A DNA stretch of 64,000 bases from Lysobacter sp. (GCA_019634715.1 JAHCAU010000015.1:62001-126000), one strand, 5' to 3'; positions 50,060 to 59,092 are shown, counted from the stretch's first letter. The notes: generated by a model from the letters alone, not told the origin. Numbers and translations: made by a program.

Positions 50060-50803
50060 ATGAAAATTCTTTCGGTTCTAGCTGCAGGCTTGCTTGCCGC
50101 GGTTGGAGTGGTGCAAGCCCACGAAGTCAAGCCACGCGAACTGATGCTCGTCAGCGTCCACCCTAATCTGGAGCAAGGCAGCATCCATTCGCTCTTTTTT
50201 CCTGACCCTTTCGCTTGCGAGATGGGTATCTGGCCAAACGAAATCCAAGCACAGAAGGCGCAACAAAAAGCCCACTTGGACGCCTCTCACCGCAGGGCCA
50301 TTCTCCAGGGAGAAAGCACGCTTGCCCTTCGCATGAAGCATCTGGCGCGGATTGGCTATCTGGATCCTACCTTGCGACAGCGCATGGACGCTATCTATGA
50401 CGAGCTACGCACTGTCTACGGCTACGAGTTCATTCCAACCGAAGGATTTCGCTCGCCAGAACGCCAGGATGCATTGCTCGCAAGTGGCACTGGCGTGACG
50501 ACCGTTGGTGCCATGCGCAGCTGCCATCAATATGGTTTGGCGCTGGACAGCGTTTTCATGGTCAATGGCACGCCGTCGTGGGATATGTCTGATGACCGAA
50601 CGCGCCAAGCCTATTTCAAGCTCGGTGAACTGGCCACGCGCGACGGTCTTCAATGGGGCGGCCTTTGGACCAATCCGGCCGACTACGCCCATATCGAGTT
50701 GAAGTCGGAATGCTGGGCGGCAAAGCGCTCTGCCGATACCTACTTCGCGGCTATCGATCTGCGCTCTCCCAACGCGCGCAGCAGCTGGAGGTCCCTCCAA
50801 TGA
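50060..50803 (+). CDS. exported M15-type peptidase (D-Ala-D-Ala carboxypeptidase/endopeptidase-like)
   Basis: A 247-residue protein with a signal peptide (1 to about 20, ending VVQA before HEVKPR). The catalytic domain has SCHQYGLALDSV, an exact S-x-H-x2-G-x-A-x-D zinc motif, GFRSPERQDALL upstream, and YAHIELK as the last ligand block. This matches VanY/CwlK-like M15 peptidases acting on peptidoglycan. As part of an island it could aid DNA transfer or lysis. RBS-like GGAGA precedes the ATG. Confidence 0.8.
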   Translation: MKILSVLAAGLLAAVGVVQAHEVKPRELMLVSVHPNLEQGSIHSLFFPDPFACEMGIWPNEIQAQKAQQKAHLDASHRRAILQGESTLALRMKHLARIGYLDPTLRQRMDAIYDELRTVYGYEFIPTEGFRSPERQDALLASGTGVTTVGAMRSCHQYGLALDSVFMVNGTPSWDMSDDRTRQAYFKLGELATRDGLQWGGLWTNPADYAHIELKSECWAAKRSADTYFAAIDLRSPNARSSWRSLQ

Positions 50804-51051
50804 GCAGGATCCTGACCCATCGTGAGCTGCGCGCCTTGGCCCTGATGCCCCGCGGTATCTCGCCGCAACGCATGAGCTGGCCAGCCCTTAAGAACCTAGT
50901 GTGCTCGGACCTGATGCGCAAGGCCCCGGCCAGGCAACGCCGGCAGGCGCACGTCGACCACGCCGACGCGAGGGGTGCTATTGCCAAATGGGCGCATGCG
51001 CATATCTCACGCGAACCATCTGAGTCCGTTCGAGCTGGCGGAGATCGCTAA
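50800..51051 (+). CDS. small hypothetical protein
   Basis: An 83-residue basic protein whose ATG overlaps the peptidase stop (ATGA), implying translational coupling. It begins MSRILTHRELRALALMPRGI and is rich in Arg, Ala and His. There is no membrane segment and no known motif. If the peptidase is a lysis gene, this could be an accessory, but nothing in the sequence shows it. Confidence 0.45.
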   Translation: MSRILTHRELRALALMPRGISPQRMSWPALKNLVCSDLMRKAPARQRRQAHVDHADARGAIAKWAHAHISREPSESVRAGGDR

Positions 51052-51188
51052 AGTGCTCAGCACATAGCGGAGTGCGTCGCTAAAGAATTATTGGAGTTAC
51101 TTTGTGGAAATGCTCATGAACGGTATGGACAAAGCGAAATGTCGATCTAACCTGGAGTCATAGCAACGTAGCCCACAGGACCGAAGCC

Positions 51189-51629
51189 ATGACCATCAAG
51201 AACCATGCATATCCATTTCGCAAAAGCTCTGCTCTTCTGTTTGCACTGATGTTGGCTATTTCGACGCTCTGGCCTGCGTTCGCCGCGGATCGGGCGTGGA
51301 GGCTCGCGGACAGTCCAAGTGCGTATATGGTCGATTCTCAACGATGCGAAATGACAGGCGCCGTTTTCCTCGGCGACGAGCCGGTGTCGGGGGCTGTGAT
51401 CACCTTAGCAATAGGCGGCATGATCGTCGCCAAGGCGAGGACCAGTCACCGTGGCATTTACCGAGTCACTTTTTCGGCAAGACCCGGCGATCTGGTCCAG
51501 GAGTCTGCGCTCTCTGTCCCTGCTTTCGTCGGCTCGCGTGCCCTCGTTCGACTTGATTCGTCGATGACGAAGCCGACCGCCGCTTGCAAAAGCGCGGCGA
51601 TCACTGTAGGTGAAATCGAGCGTGTTTGA
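51189..51629 (+). CDS. exported protein with carboxypeptidase-regulatory-like beta domain
   Basis: A 146-residue protein. Residues 1-33 form a signal peptide (SSALLFALMLAISTLWPAFA, then ADRAW). The mature region looks like a transthyretin/carboxypeptidase-regulatory fold: GAVFLGDEPVSGAVITLAIG and TSHRGIYRVTFSARPGD. Two cysteines (RCEMTG, ACKSA) could form a disulphide. It is probably periplasmic; function unknown. Confidence 0.55.
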   Translation: MTIKNHAYPFRKSSALLFALMLAISTLWPAFAADRAWRLADSPSAYMVDSQRCEMTGAVFLGDEPVSGAVITLAIGGMIVAKARTSHRGIYRVTFSARPGDLVQESALSVPAFVGSRALVRLDSSMTKPTAACKSAAITVGEIERV

Positions 51630-51713
51630 GTGAGGCTTCACCTTGCCCGTTTGGGGAGGTCCAAGTCTTCTTGCGGGATCGGTTCGGACGCGCGGCCTTG
51701 ATCAGCGAACACG

Positions 51714-53123
51714 CTATTTTTCGCGTCTTTCAATCGCTGCCTGGTCAGGGGGCGTCTGTAGTAGGTGTGCCGGAAACACCGAAGGTTGCATGACGTGCTC
51801 CAGCAACTCCGGTGTGGCATTGGGGGGCAGGTGTTTGAAGGCAATCACCTGGTTTCCTTGGGTTTTGACCAGGACGCGCATGGGCTGCGTCGCATCGCTC
51901 AACAGCGTTTCCCCGTGAGCGATGATCGAACGTTCTGTTTGAAGGTCATGATCAAGATTGGAAAGAGTGGACCGCAGCTCATTGATGAGATCCGTGCGGA
52001 TATTCGCCAGTGTTGATTTGAAAATCACCTTGGAATCAATACGCATGATGAGGTTGGTGATGTTCTGCTCAAACACCGACCGCAGGCCATGCGGGGAAAA
52101 GGCCTGATCGAAATCTTGCTGAATCGTCTGATAGCGCTCCCTTTTCAATAGCGTCTCTCCCGGAAGCACAGTCAGAAGCGACCACGCTTGGAATCGGACC
52201 CGAGAGCAGAGCAATGCCTCTTGGAACAAGGTATCGATCGCGCCCAATTCCTCACGAATTTTTTCCGGGAAGTCAGAGGCGCCAAACGTCTGGGTATCCT
52301 GAATATCGAGCAGCGCCTGGATTCGGTCCTTAAGTATCTGATGGATCTCACGCCTCTTGTCCACCATCTTTTGATACTGGTCTTCAAGGGTCTGGCGGTT
52401 GTGAGGAGTGTGCTCGCCTTGAAGAATAGGCACGGATACTTCCTTGAGCATGTCCATGGCGCCCATCAATGCGCCTCGACGCTGAGCGTCCACTTTGCCC
52501 TCGACGCGGTTAATGGTGGTCTTGATTCCGTCAAGCTTCTGGCTGATATCCGCCAAGTGCTTTTGGGCTACCACCACGGAGGCGACTTGCCAAACTGCGG
52601 CCGCGTTCATGGCGTTGCTCAGGCTTTCGGGTCTGGTCAACAGGCCGTGTTCCTTGATGCCACCGCTCCCACCGTTGGTCATTGCCCGATATGTTCCCTC
52701 GATGACACTACCTGCTGAATCCTTGGCGTTCAGCAGTGGCCCATTGATCGCCACCTCAAAAACGGTCTCTGGCACTCCCTGTGCCGCGATCGCGCCCGCC
52801 GGGCCCGCCTGGAGGAGCGCGTTCAGTCGGCTTATCGCTTTGGTGGGCTTGTGGCTATTGCCTGACACCTTATCGAACAAGGTCATTGGTAGCTCAGTCA
52901 CTGCAATGGCGTTCTCACCCTCCACGTTTTGAATGATGAGGGAGGGCGACTGCAACGGCTGTCCTAATGAGCCAGCGGGATGAGTTGACTCGGGTGCGCC
53001 TTCGTCAGAATTGACCACCGCGGATGCGCTGGCGTTCGGTGGGCGCCGGCTCGTGATTACCCAAACTGAGGCGCCGCCAACAGTGGCTGCTATGAGCATG
53101 CTTACAATCGTTTGTGCGTCCAT
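51714..53123 (-). CDS. membrane-anchored coiled-coil protein of unknown function
   Basis: A 469-residue protein. One N-terminal membrane segment (about 5-25, IVSMLIAATVGGASVWVI) is followed by a Ser/Pro-rich linker. A region near residues 95-160 has small residues (GPAGAIAAQGV, NGGSGGIKEHG). Long helices follow (about 170-420), with heptad-like blocks (LADISQKLDGIKTTINRVEG, YQKMVDKRREIHQILKDRI). No enzyme motif was found. Orientation is opposite to the replication module. It could be a membrane sensor or effector, but no family is recognised. Confidence 0.6.
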   Translation of the reverse strand: MDAQTIVSMLIAATVGGASVWVITSRRPPNASASAVVNSDEGAPESTHPAGSLGQPLQSPSLIIQNVEGENAIAVTELPMTLFDKVSGNSHKPTKAISRLNALLQAGPAGAIAAQGVPETVFEVAINGPLLNAKDSAGSVIEGTYRAMTNGGSGGIKEHGLLTRPESLSNAMNAAAVWQVASVVVAQKHLADISQKLDGIKTTINRVEGKVDAQRRGALMGAMDMLKEVSVPILQGEHTPHNRQTLEDQYQKMVDKRREIHQILKDRIQALLDIQDTQTFGASDFPEKIREELGAIDTLFQEALLCSRVRFQAWSLLTVLPGETLLKRERYQTIQQDFDQAFSPHGLRSVFEQNITNLIMRIDSKVIFKSTLANIRTDLINELRSTLSNLDHDLQTERSIIAHGETLLSDATQPMRVLVKTQGNQVIAFKHLPPNATPELLEHVMQPSVFPAHLLQTPPDQAAIERREK

Positions 53124-53332
53124 TCATCCCCCTGATGCGTGTCCCGAAATTTACCTTATCAGCCTAGGTCAGCGCACCTTGATCTTCTGACCACCATCCG
53201 GTGGTGTATGCACGGCACGCGCTCTGGTTCATTGTCTACGCGGGTTCAGTCAGCTCGTCACTGCGTGGTAGGGCGACGGAGTGGGACCAAGGGGGGGACG
53301 AGGCGCGGATGTGTTCCACGCGCGAATTCGCC

Positions 53333-53833
53333 TTAAGGGTGGTCGGGTGGCCCGAACGCGCCGTGGTCTACTAGGCGCAGCAACGCCATGGCTACGTCCA
53401 GCGCGGCGGCCGCCCACTCTTCGTCGTCGCCGTCGAAGGGTTGTTCCCCCGAGTCTTCCTTGCCGCCGTGGAACAGGTTGTTGCGCACCCGGCGCGCCGC
53501 TTCGACCAGGGCGATGGCGTCGGACGGCGGCTGCCCCGGTATGTCTAAGGGGCGTAGGCGGAACTCTGCCTTCCGCAGACCATGGGCTAAGATCATTTCC
53601 TGAATCTTGGGCCGATCGCGTGTCGGCGTCAGGATCTTGCGACGGGTTTCATTCGACACCTGATCTATGAATTCTCCCCGTCGCAGCGCTGCCACAGTGG
53701 CGTTGACTTCTCGCCAGTTGACCATGGCGTCTCGTAGGCCGGGACGGATGAAGCGCGAGCGTTGCTTGAGTTTGAACTCCAGTCGACCGAACGCGCGGAG
53801 CAAAGAGATGGCAGGTTGGTCGGAGACAGGCAT
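53333..53833 (-). CDS. HEPN-like protein
   Basis: A 166-residue helical protein. The segment RRVRNNLFHGGKE contains R-x4-H, the HEPN ribonuclease signature, preceded by AIALVEAARRV. The N-terminal half has LEFKLKQRSRF and DAMVNWREVN. HEPN proteins include RNase toxins of toxin-antitoxin and anti-phage systems, but also harmless Apea-like proteins. No adjacent nucleotidyltransferase antitoxin gene is seen. Bases 53124-53332 upstream of the membrane protein gene hold nothing recognisable. Confidence 0.65.
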   Translation of the reverse strand: MPVSDQPAISLLRAFGRLEFKLKQRSRFIRPGLRDAMVNWREVNATVAALRRGEFIDQVSNETRRKILTPTRDRPKIQEMILAHGLRKAEFRLRPLDIPGQPPSDAIALVEAARRVRNNLFHGGKEDSGEQPFDGDDEEWAAAALDVAMALLRLVDHGAFGPPDHP

Positions 53834-54048
53834 GGGCCCATTCTAGCTAACAGGCAGCCTTACACGGCCCCGCTTGTCGGTCCGTCATTTCCGCCGCGTC
53901 CTCCACCCTTTCATCCACCAATTGGTATCGTCCAAGGTATCCAGCGCATCGCACACGGCGAACTTCGCGTCTCGCTGCCATGATCCGTTGGGGCTTCATG
54001 CGGCAAGGAGTTTGTCGCGGCGTCGAGCTGCCGTGTCAAGATAGGGCG

Positions 54049-54207
54049 ATGACGACCACCGATCGGCTCAAGGGCCTGCTCGACGCACTCTCACCCATGC
54101 GTCTGGACTTGCTTGCGACCTACCCAAGCGATAGCGAGGTCTGGTTGGCGTTCGCTAGCAGGGCCGACATGATCGAGGACCAGGCGGGAGGGCGCGGTGG
54201 CCGGTGA
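54049..54207 (+). CDS. possible small protein
   Basis: A 52-residue open frame, MTTTDRLKGLLDALSPMRLD and LLATYPSDSEVWLAFASRAD then a Gly/Arg tail. It lacks a strong ribosome-binding site. A 22-codon frame (54210-54278, MRIKEMLAKHGRFIEAMELG) follows and overlaps the next gene. These may be real tiny genes or the decayed remains of one gene; I cannot tell. Confidence 0.3.
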   Translation: MTTTDRLKGLLDALSPMRLDLLATYPSDSEVWLAFASRADMIEDQAGGRGGR

Positions 54208-54270
54208 ATATGCGGATCAAGGAAATGCTGGCAAAGCACGGGCGGTTCATCGAAGCGATGGAGTTGGGCG

Positions 54271-55032
54271 ATGACTGAAGGCGTGGTGGCCACCGATCAC
54301 GGTCAACCGTGGCTGGAAGATGGCCGCGTTCAACGGGCGCTCGAATGGGCCGACCATGTGCGGCTCTGGATTGAGAACAATCTCTATGGCGTGGTGCTGC
54401 ACGCTCCCGAACCTGATCACATGGCGGTGGTCGCGTTCGCGGTCGTTTTCGAACACCAAGCCTCTGCAATGGTCTTGGTCAAGCACGGTTTGCTGGGTTC
54501 GGCCACTGCGTTGATGCGGCCTGCTTTCGAGGCATTTGTCCGCGGTCTCTGGCTGCAGTGGGCTGATGAACAGGAATTGGCGCGCTTCCAGAAGGGACAC
54601 GACACGGCTACGCCTGACAAGATCATCCGCATGGTGGTCAAGCGATCCGGCGTCGAGCGCTATGGGGACCTGTTGGACACCTGGCACCAATCGGAAAAGA
54701 CCATGCACGGCTACGTCCACCATGGTTATCAATCCTTGGTGCGCCGTTCGGGGACCATCGACACTTCGCCACAAGAAGTGGTGGACCTTTTGGGCTTTAG
54801 CACGTCCATAGCACTACACGCCACTTTGGAAACTCTTGAGCTTGCGGAAAAAAGGGTCCCTGTGGGTGAGGAGGTAACTCGGCCTCTATGGGTGGTGGAA
54901 AGGCAACTTGAGGTGATTGCCATGCTGCGCGCCATGGGATTGATCCAAGTATTGGGTGAAGCTGCGCCGGCGCCTCCCACCTTTGCCAGTGATGTTGCAT
55001 CTGAGGAGGCCGCGCGGACGGCGGCGAACTAG
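54271..55032 (+). CDS. helical protein of unknown function (HEPN-like DUF)
   Basis: A 253-residue, mostly helical protein. SAMVLVKHGLLGSATALMRP followed by AFEAFVRGLWLQW is a conserved-looking block, and KTMHGYVHHGYQSL follows. It resembles uncharacterised DUF families with a HEPN-like helical fold that are found in islands; the match is from memory and not certain. No membrane anchor. It is convergent with the HNH gene. Confidence 0.55.
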   Translation: MTEGVVATDHGQPWLEDGRVQRALEWADHVRLWIENNLYGVVLHAPEPDHMAVVAFAVVFEHQASAMVLVKHGLLGSATALMRPAFEAFVRGLWLQWADEQELARFQKGHDTATPDKIIRMVVKRSGVERYGDLLDTWHQSEKTMHGYVHHGYQSLVRRSGTIDTSPQEVVDLLGFSTSIALHATLETLELAEKRVPVGEEVTRPLWVVERQLEVIAMLRAMGLIQVLGEAAPAPPTFASDVASEEAARTAAN

Positions 55033-55094
55033 CGATCCGGCGATACCGAACGGAGCGAAAATCCTCACTCAACCGCCGACGACGGGAGCGCCCG

Positions 55095-56333
55095 TTACGA
55101 GGCTTTGTCGTCCCGTTCTTGGCAACGCTTGGCGTGTTCAGCCAGGTGAGCTGGATTGGGGTGGTTTGCGGTGGACGCTGGCAGGCGAAGCGACTGGCCA
55201 TGTAGGGATGCGTAGTCGGTGACCATTAGTGACGGGGCCAGCCCCACGGTGTGTTCGGGCGTGATCCAGAGCAGTAGGCAATCGAATAGAGTGTGGAGGT
55301 CCGCGCGCATCAGGAGGCCGTTGTCGACGCGGTCGGTGTGCCCGCCGCGATAAGGAAGCACGTGAGCCGCTTCCAGGACTTCCACCGCTGAGCACCCGGT
55401 GATGGCGCACTTTCTGCCGTAGGCATCGAGGAGACGGGCTCGGAACAACGACTGACCGCGGCGCATGGCGACGGCCCGCATCGTCCATTCACGCGCGTCG
55501 CTTTCGGAGTTCAGGGCAGGCAGGCTTTCAAAGGCGTCATCCTGCGCCTTGTCCTCCGCTTGCGTGAACTCATCGACGCTTAGGGGGACGGCCCCCCACA
55601 CGCCCTCTTCGTTGGCCGTCAGGTCCCAGTGACCATGGACGCTCGGGCGGTATGGCTGATAGGTCACGCCCCTGAACTTGCCTTGCCGATAAAGACGATC
55701 GCGTGGATGGCCTGCGTTCGTCCGCCAACTGATTCGATGTTTGTCGTAATGCCGACGATTCGCGTCGTTGACAGTCAGATGCGCCAAGTTGTAGCTGACG
55801 TCGGAGTGGTCTTCTTTGGGGTAATGCTCGCTCAGCCACGCTTGGATATCTCGGGTCGTCGAGGGCCTGCCCAGGGCCTCCACTGCTTCTGCGACGTGCC
55901 AATACTTCACCAACTTTTGTTGCGTGTTGGCGAGTTCCTCAGTGGGCGGCGCACCGCCGCGCTGAAATGCCAGTTCGAACGCATTGGCTTCCAGCGACAT
56001 TACCCGGCCCACCAAGCTGACGTCGGGCTCGAAATCGTTGCTCACGCGAGCCGCGTTCCCCGCACTGACCTCGCCCGGATCTTCGGAGGTAGCCACCACC
56101 ACGCGAATGGGCAAGTTCTCGTCCATCGCCTGCTGGAGGTGTCGGCGGAAGATGTGCTTGCCCGCACCTTTCCAGTGCGCCGTCCCGCTGACGTAGCGCG
56201 ACATATCGGGCGAGAAGTTGTGCGCCCAGAGGCTCACGATCAGCTCTCGCGGGTTCTCCGACAAGGCCGAGGAGGTGAACTGCGGGTTGGTGAGTTCAAC
56301 ACCATATTGGCGAAAAGCTTCAGTGATGCGCAT
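55095..56333 (-). CDS. HNH endonuclease with N-terminal region of unknown function
   Basis: A 412-residue protein. The C-terminal nuclease domain (about 320-375) is of the HNH type: YGRKCAITGCSAVEVLEAAH, then the NGLLMRADLHTLFD motif. The middle contains KYWHVAEAVEALGRPSTTRD, a likely winged helix, and the N-terminal half is unrecognised. The ATG at 56333 was chosen because no other start fits after the upstream gene ends at 56350. A 16-bp gap suggests co-transcription with the lipoprotein gene. It could be a restriction or defence nuclease. Confidence 0.72.
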   Translation of the reverse strand: MRITEAFRQYGVELTNPQFTSSALSENPRELIVSLWAHNFSPDMSRYVSGTAHWKGAGKHIFRRHLQQAMDENLPIRVVVATSEDPGEVSAGNAARVSNDFEPDVSLVGRVMSLEANAFELAFQRGGAPPTEELANTQQKLVKYWHVAEAVEALGRPSTTRDIQAWLSEHYPKEDHSDVSYNLAHLTVNDANRRHYDKHRISWRTNAGHPRDRLYRQGKFRGVTYQPYRPSVHGHWDLTANEEGVWGAVPLSVDEFTQAEDKAQDDAFESLPALNSESDAREWTMRAVAMRRGQSLFRARLLDAYGRKCAITGCSAVEVLEAAHVLPYRGGHTDRVDNGLLMRADLHTLFDCLLLWITPEHTVGLAPSLMVTDYASLHGQSLRLPASTANHPNPAHLAEHAKRCQERDDKAS

Positions 56334-56349
56334 GTAGGCTTTGTCGATG

Positions 56350-57471
56350 TCAGGGCTGGCGACTGCGCTGACGGGTTTCGTAGTCCTGGAAATCCTTGCT
56401 CGTGCATCCGCGCTGAATCCAGGTAGTGATGTTGGCGTTGCAGAGCTCCTCGGAATAGCCGTCCACGTTGGCCATGCCCTGGGGTGGTGCGGACCACATC
56501 TTCTGCAGCACGTAGCTCGGTTCGATATCCATCCGAACAAGGTAGTTGTAGATGTGTCGGTAGGCCGGGCTGTCAATGGGGAGTGGTCCATCAGCGGTAT
56601 AGATCTGATGAAATCCCAGGTCTGCGTAGGGCGACCAGTTTGAGCGCTGGACACCTGCCATGAAGACCAATGGGCAAGCGGAATAGCAGTTGTTGTAGAG
56701 GGTGGTTTCCAGTCCCTGCTGGCGGATGAATTCACCAGCGCGCATGGCCTCCTTCACAAGTCCGCCACCACTGCCCAGCGCCACTTCCTCAATGTTCGGG
56801 TTAGCCTCGATGGCATCGACGATCTCCTGGGCATACCCCTCTTCAATGTCGCCCAGCACCTTCAGGGTCTTTCCGTCACCAATGACCACGTAGAAAGACG
56901 AAGTGCCTTCCTGCTTGATGTATTCCTTCGGAAGTCCCAGCTGTCCTGCGCAGTCCAGATTCCAAGTGACTACCCGTTCGTCGTGGGACATTTTTAAGAC
57001 ACGTTCGGCCACGCCAGCGAAATTGTGGAGGGAATTGCTCATGATTCGCAGGTCGGAAGCATTCTCCGTGGTCTGTGTGTCGTAGTCCGGTGCGTAGGTG
57101 ATTTCGATCGACTTCACGATGCCTGACTTGCCCAGCAGTTGACCGAGCACGAAACACTTGTGCTCGGGGATATGCATCTCATTGAAGGCTGTGCCGGCAT
57201 GCGTGAAGCCGTCTATTGCAACGCCAGCTTCGAACACTTTCGTGCCCAACGCCTCGCGTTCTTCCGCCAGCTTTCGCAGCCGGGCGACCACCGCCGGGTC
57301 GTCGACGTGAACTCTTCCCTCATTGGGCATAGGCTCCTCCACCGAAACCGGTTCGGGCTTCGGTTGAACCGGATGAGGTTGCGGTGCCGCCTTGGGCGAT
57401 CCGGGCGGTGTGGGCGCGTCGCACCCGATAAGCATGGCCACCAAGGCCAGGCCGATGATCCGTTGGCTCAT
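56350..57471 (-). CDS. lipoprotein with ClpP/crotonase-like (COG3904-type) domain
   Basis: A 373-residue protein with a lipobox MLIGCD (Cys17), a Pro-rich linker (about 20-50), and a C-terminal domain. That domain has SGGGLVKEAMRAGEFIRQQG and YNNCYSACPLVFMAGVQRS. The latter is the pattern of periplasmic ClpP/SppA-like proteins of the COG3904 group, where the Ser in YSACP would be the nucleophile. The linker suggests a lipid anchor with the domain in the periplasm. It directly precedes an HNH nuclease gene, an unexpected pairing. Confidence 0.68.
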   Translation of the reverse strand: MSQRIIGLALVAMLIGCDAPTPPGSPKAAPQPHPVQPKPEPVSVEEPMPNEGRVHVDDPAVVARLRKLAEEREALGTKVFEAGVAIDGFTHAGTAFNEMHIPEHKCFVLGQLLGKSGIVKSIEITYAPDYDTQTTENASDLRIMSNSLHNFAGVAERVLKMSHDERVVTWNLDCAGQLGLPKEYIKQEGTSSFYVVIGDGKTLKVLGDIEEGYAQEIVDAIEANPNIEEVALGSGGGLVKEAMRAGEFIRQQGLETTLYNNCYSACPLVFMAGVQRSNWSPYADLGFHQIYTADGPLPIDSPAYRHIYNYLVRMDIEPSYVLQKMWSAPPQGMANVDGYSEELCNANITTWIQRGCTSKDFQDYETRQRSRQP

Positions 57472-57573
57472 AAAAGTGTTTCCCTAAGTGGGCCAAGAAT
57501 ACCGGAACGGCCCCGAGGTCACCTGTGGGCAGGGCGGGTTGCCCTACTACGCTGCGGCGCCTTTTCGCTCACG

Positions 57574-58382
57574 GTGGAACTGTAGCGCACAGCGAAGGAT
57601 TGAGTGCTGGTCAAATCCTGAGCCTGTCCGTTGGCGGGTGGAGGCTATACTGCCCAGCACCGCAATCCCGATTTCGAAGATGAAGCCCACCCTTGATTCG
57701 ATCGCATCGGCAAGAGCAAAGCTAGCCGAGGAACTCCGTCAGCTGGAACAGCAGGAAGAAGACCTACGGAAGGAGCAATCGGAAGGCGCCTTTGCGCAGG
57801 TAATGAGTTTGCTAGACCAATTCGGTTCGCTTTTCGACGCGAAGCAGCGGGCCGAAGTCGCCGCGATGGTCGCGCCGAAGGTTCGGGTCCCCAAGAAGGT
57901 GGCGGCCCCAAAGGCCGAGGCGCAGCCCAAGTATTGGCTGCCGCACACCGGTGAGACGTGGTCGGGTCGCGGCCGTCCGCCGCGTTCGTTCACCGCTTGG
58001 GAAGGCACCGTCTCCCATCGCGAATGGAAGGCAAAGCACCCCAAAGAGAAGTTCCCGAAGTTCCCGGGCTGAGGATGCGCTGGCAACCGCCGGCGCGCAC
58101 CGTTTCGATTGCGCGCGTGACCTGCAGAGCCCGCCCGCGCCGAAAATAGGCCAATCCGCCTATCTGTCGGTTGTTCCGTCGCCGTAGCGATTCAGCCGCC
58201 GCCCGCCCCTGAGAGCCGCACTAGGCGTCTGCAGGCAAGTGTTTTGTCGGGCGTCCCCGTGTGACGGCTTCCTGGGGTAGAGGTCAGCCCCATCCGGCCG
58301 TGCTGCCTGTGTCGGTCCTGACGGTTGTTCGCCGGGTGAGTTCTCCCGCCGCGAGGCCTCTCAAAGTGGAACCGTAGCGCAC
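57574..58382. repeat. 17-bp direct repeats flanking the H-NS-family gene
   Basis: GTGGAACTGTAGCGCAC at 57574-57590 and GTGGAACCGTAGCGCAC at 58366-58382 differ at one base. They bracket the H-NS-type gene and about 290 bp of following non-coding DNA. They could mark the ends of a small inserted cassette, or be shared promoter or operator sites. No transposase is inside. Confidence 0.5.
57680..58072 (+). CDS. H-NS family DNA-binding protein
   Basis: A 130-residue nucleoid-associated protein. The N-terminal coiled coil (about 5-35, LDSIASARAKLAEELRQLEQ) supports oligomerisation. A basic Ala/Pro/Lys linker (about 68-84) follows, and the C-terminal domain contains WSGRGRPPRSF (94-104), the AT-hook-like DNA-binding loop of H-NS proteins. 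Island-encoded H-NS proteins often silence incoming AT-rich DNA. The ATG at 57680 was chosen because upstream frame has no coding character. Confidence 0.85.
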   Translation: MKPTLDSIASARAKLAEELRQLEQQEEDLRKEQSEGAFAQVMSLLDQFGSLFDAKQRAEVAAMVAPKVRVPKKVAAPKAEAQPKYWLPHTGETWSGRGRPPRSFTAWEGTVSHREWKAKHPKEKFPKFPG

Positions 58383-58587
58383 CTGCCCATTTCGCAAGGT
58401 CTAGCCTCCTTCACTTCATCTGATCGCGCTGTGCTGGCCGTGGCAGGAGTGACCACGGCCGCTCCCCGCAGCTTCCGTTGCGGCCCCCGCTGTGCGCGCT
58501 GGCGCGTGCTCGCTCATGGGTGCGTAACCGGGCTGTCGGCACGCCGGGCCGGCTCCACGAGGCACTTCCGCCTCGGGAGAACTCAGC
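58073..58587. other. 515-bp gap between the H-NS and radC genes
   Basis: No gene is supported here. It contains one of the two 17-bp direct repeats (58366-58382) and several short GC-rich hairpins. The sequence just before radC includes GAGGCACTTCCGCCTCGGGA, a small inverted repeat with a possible ribosome-binding GGGAGA. I see nothing else. Confidence 0.4.
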
Positions 58588-59058
58588 ATGAAAGCGAACG
58601 ACCTGTGGCTGGAGCAAACCGACCGAGACGAACAGATTCTAGAAGCCGCCGAGCGCATCCTACGCCGGAAGCTGGAGCGTCAGGGCAAGATCACCGACCC
58701 GACCAGCTCCGCCGCCTTCCTCCGCGCCCACTGCGCTTACCGGGACCGCGAAATCTTCGGCTGCGTCTTCCTCGACACCCGTCACGCCATCCTGGCGGTC
58801 GAGGACCTCTTCTTCGGCACCGTGGACGGCGCCGAGGTCCACCCCCGCGAGATCGTCAAGCGGGCGCTCCTGCTGAACGCCGCCGCCGTCATCGCCTTCC
58901 ACAACCACCCCTCGGGCAACCCTGAGCCCTCCACCGCCGACCGCGCCATTACGGCGCGCATCAAGCAGGCGCTGGAACTGGTCGACGTCCGGCTCCTCGA
59001 TCACATCGTCGTCGGTGCCGACGGCACGGCCAGCCTGGCGCTGCGGGGGTGGGTGTAG
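58588..59058 (+). CDS. radC: RadC-like JAB/MPN-domain protein
   Basis: A 156-residue short RadC-family protein lacking the N-terminal helix-hairpin-helix region of chromosomal RadC. The metalloprotease-like JAMM motif is complete: FHNHPSGNPEPSTADRAIT (H-x-H, then S-x2-D). Such short forms are typical of islands and plasmids. The function is not established despite the historical DNA-repair name. Confidence 0.88.
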   Translation: MKANDLWLEQTDRDEQILEAAERILRRKLERQGKITDPTSSAAFLRAHCAYRDREIFGCVFLDTRHAILAVEDLFFGTVDGAEVHPREIVKRALLLNAAAVIAFHNHPSGNPEPSTADRAITARIKQALELVDVRLLDHIVVGADGTASLALRGWV

Positions 59059-59092
59059 CCCATCCCCAGGTCCGGCCTAAACTTCTTGTTTT

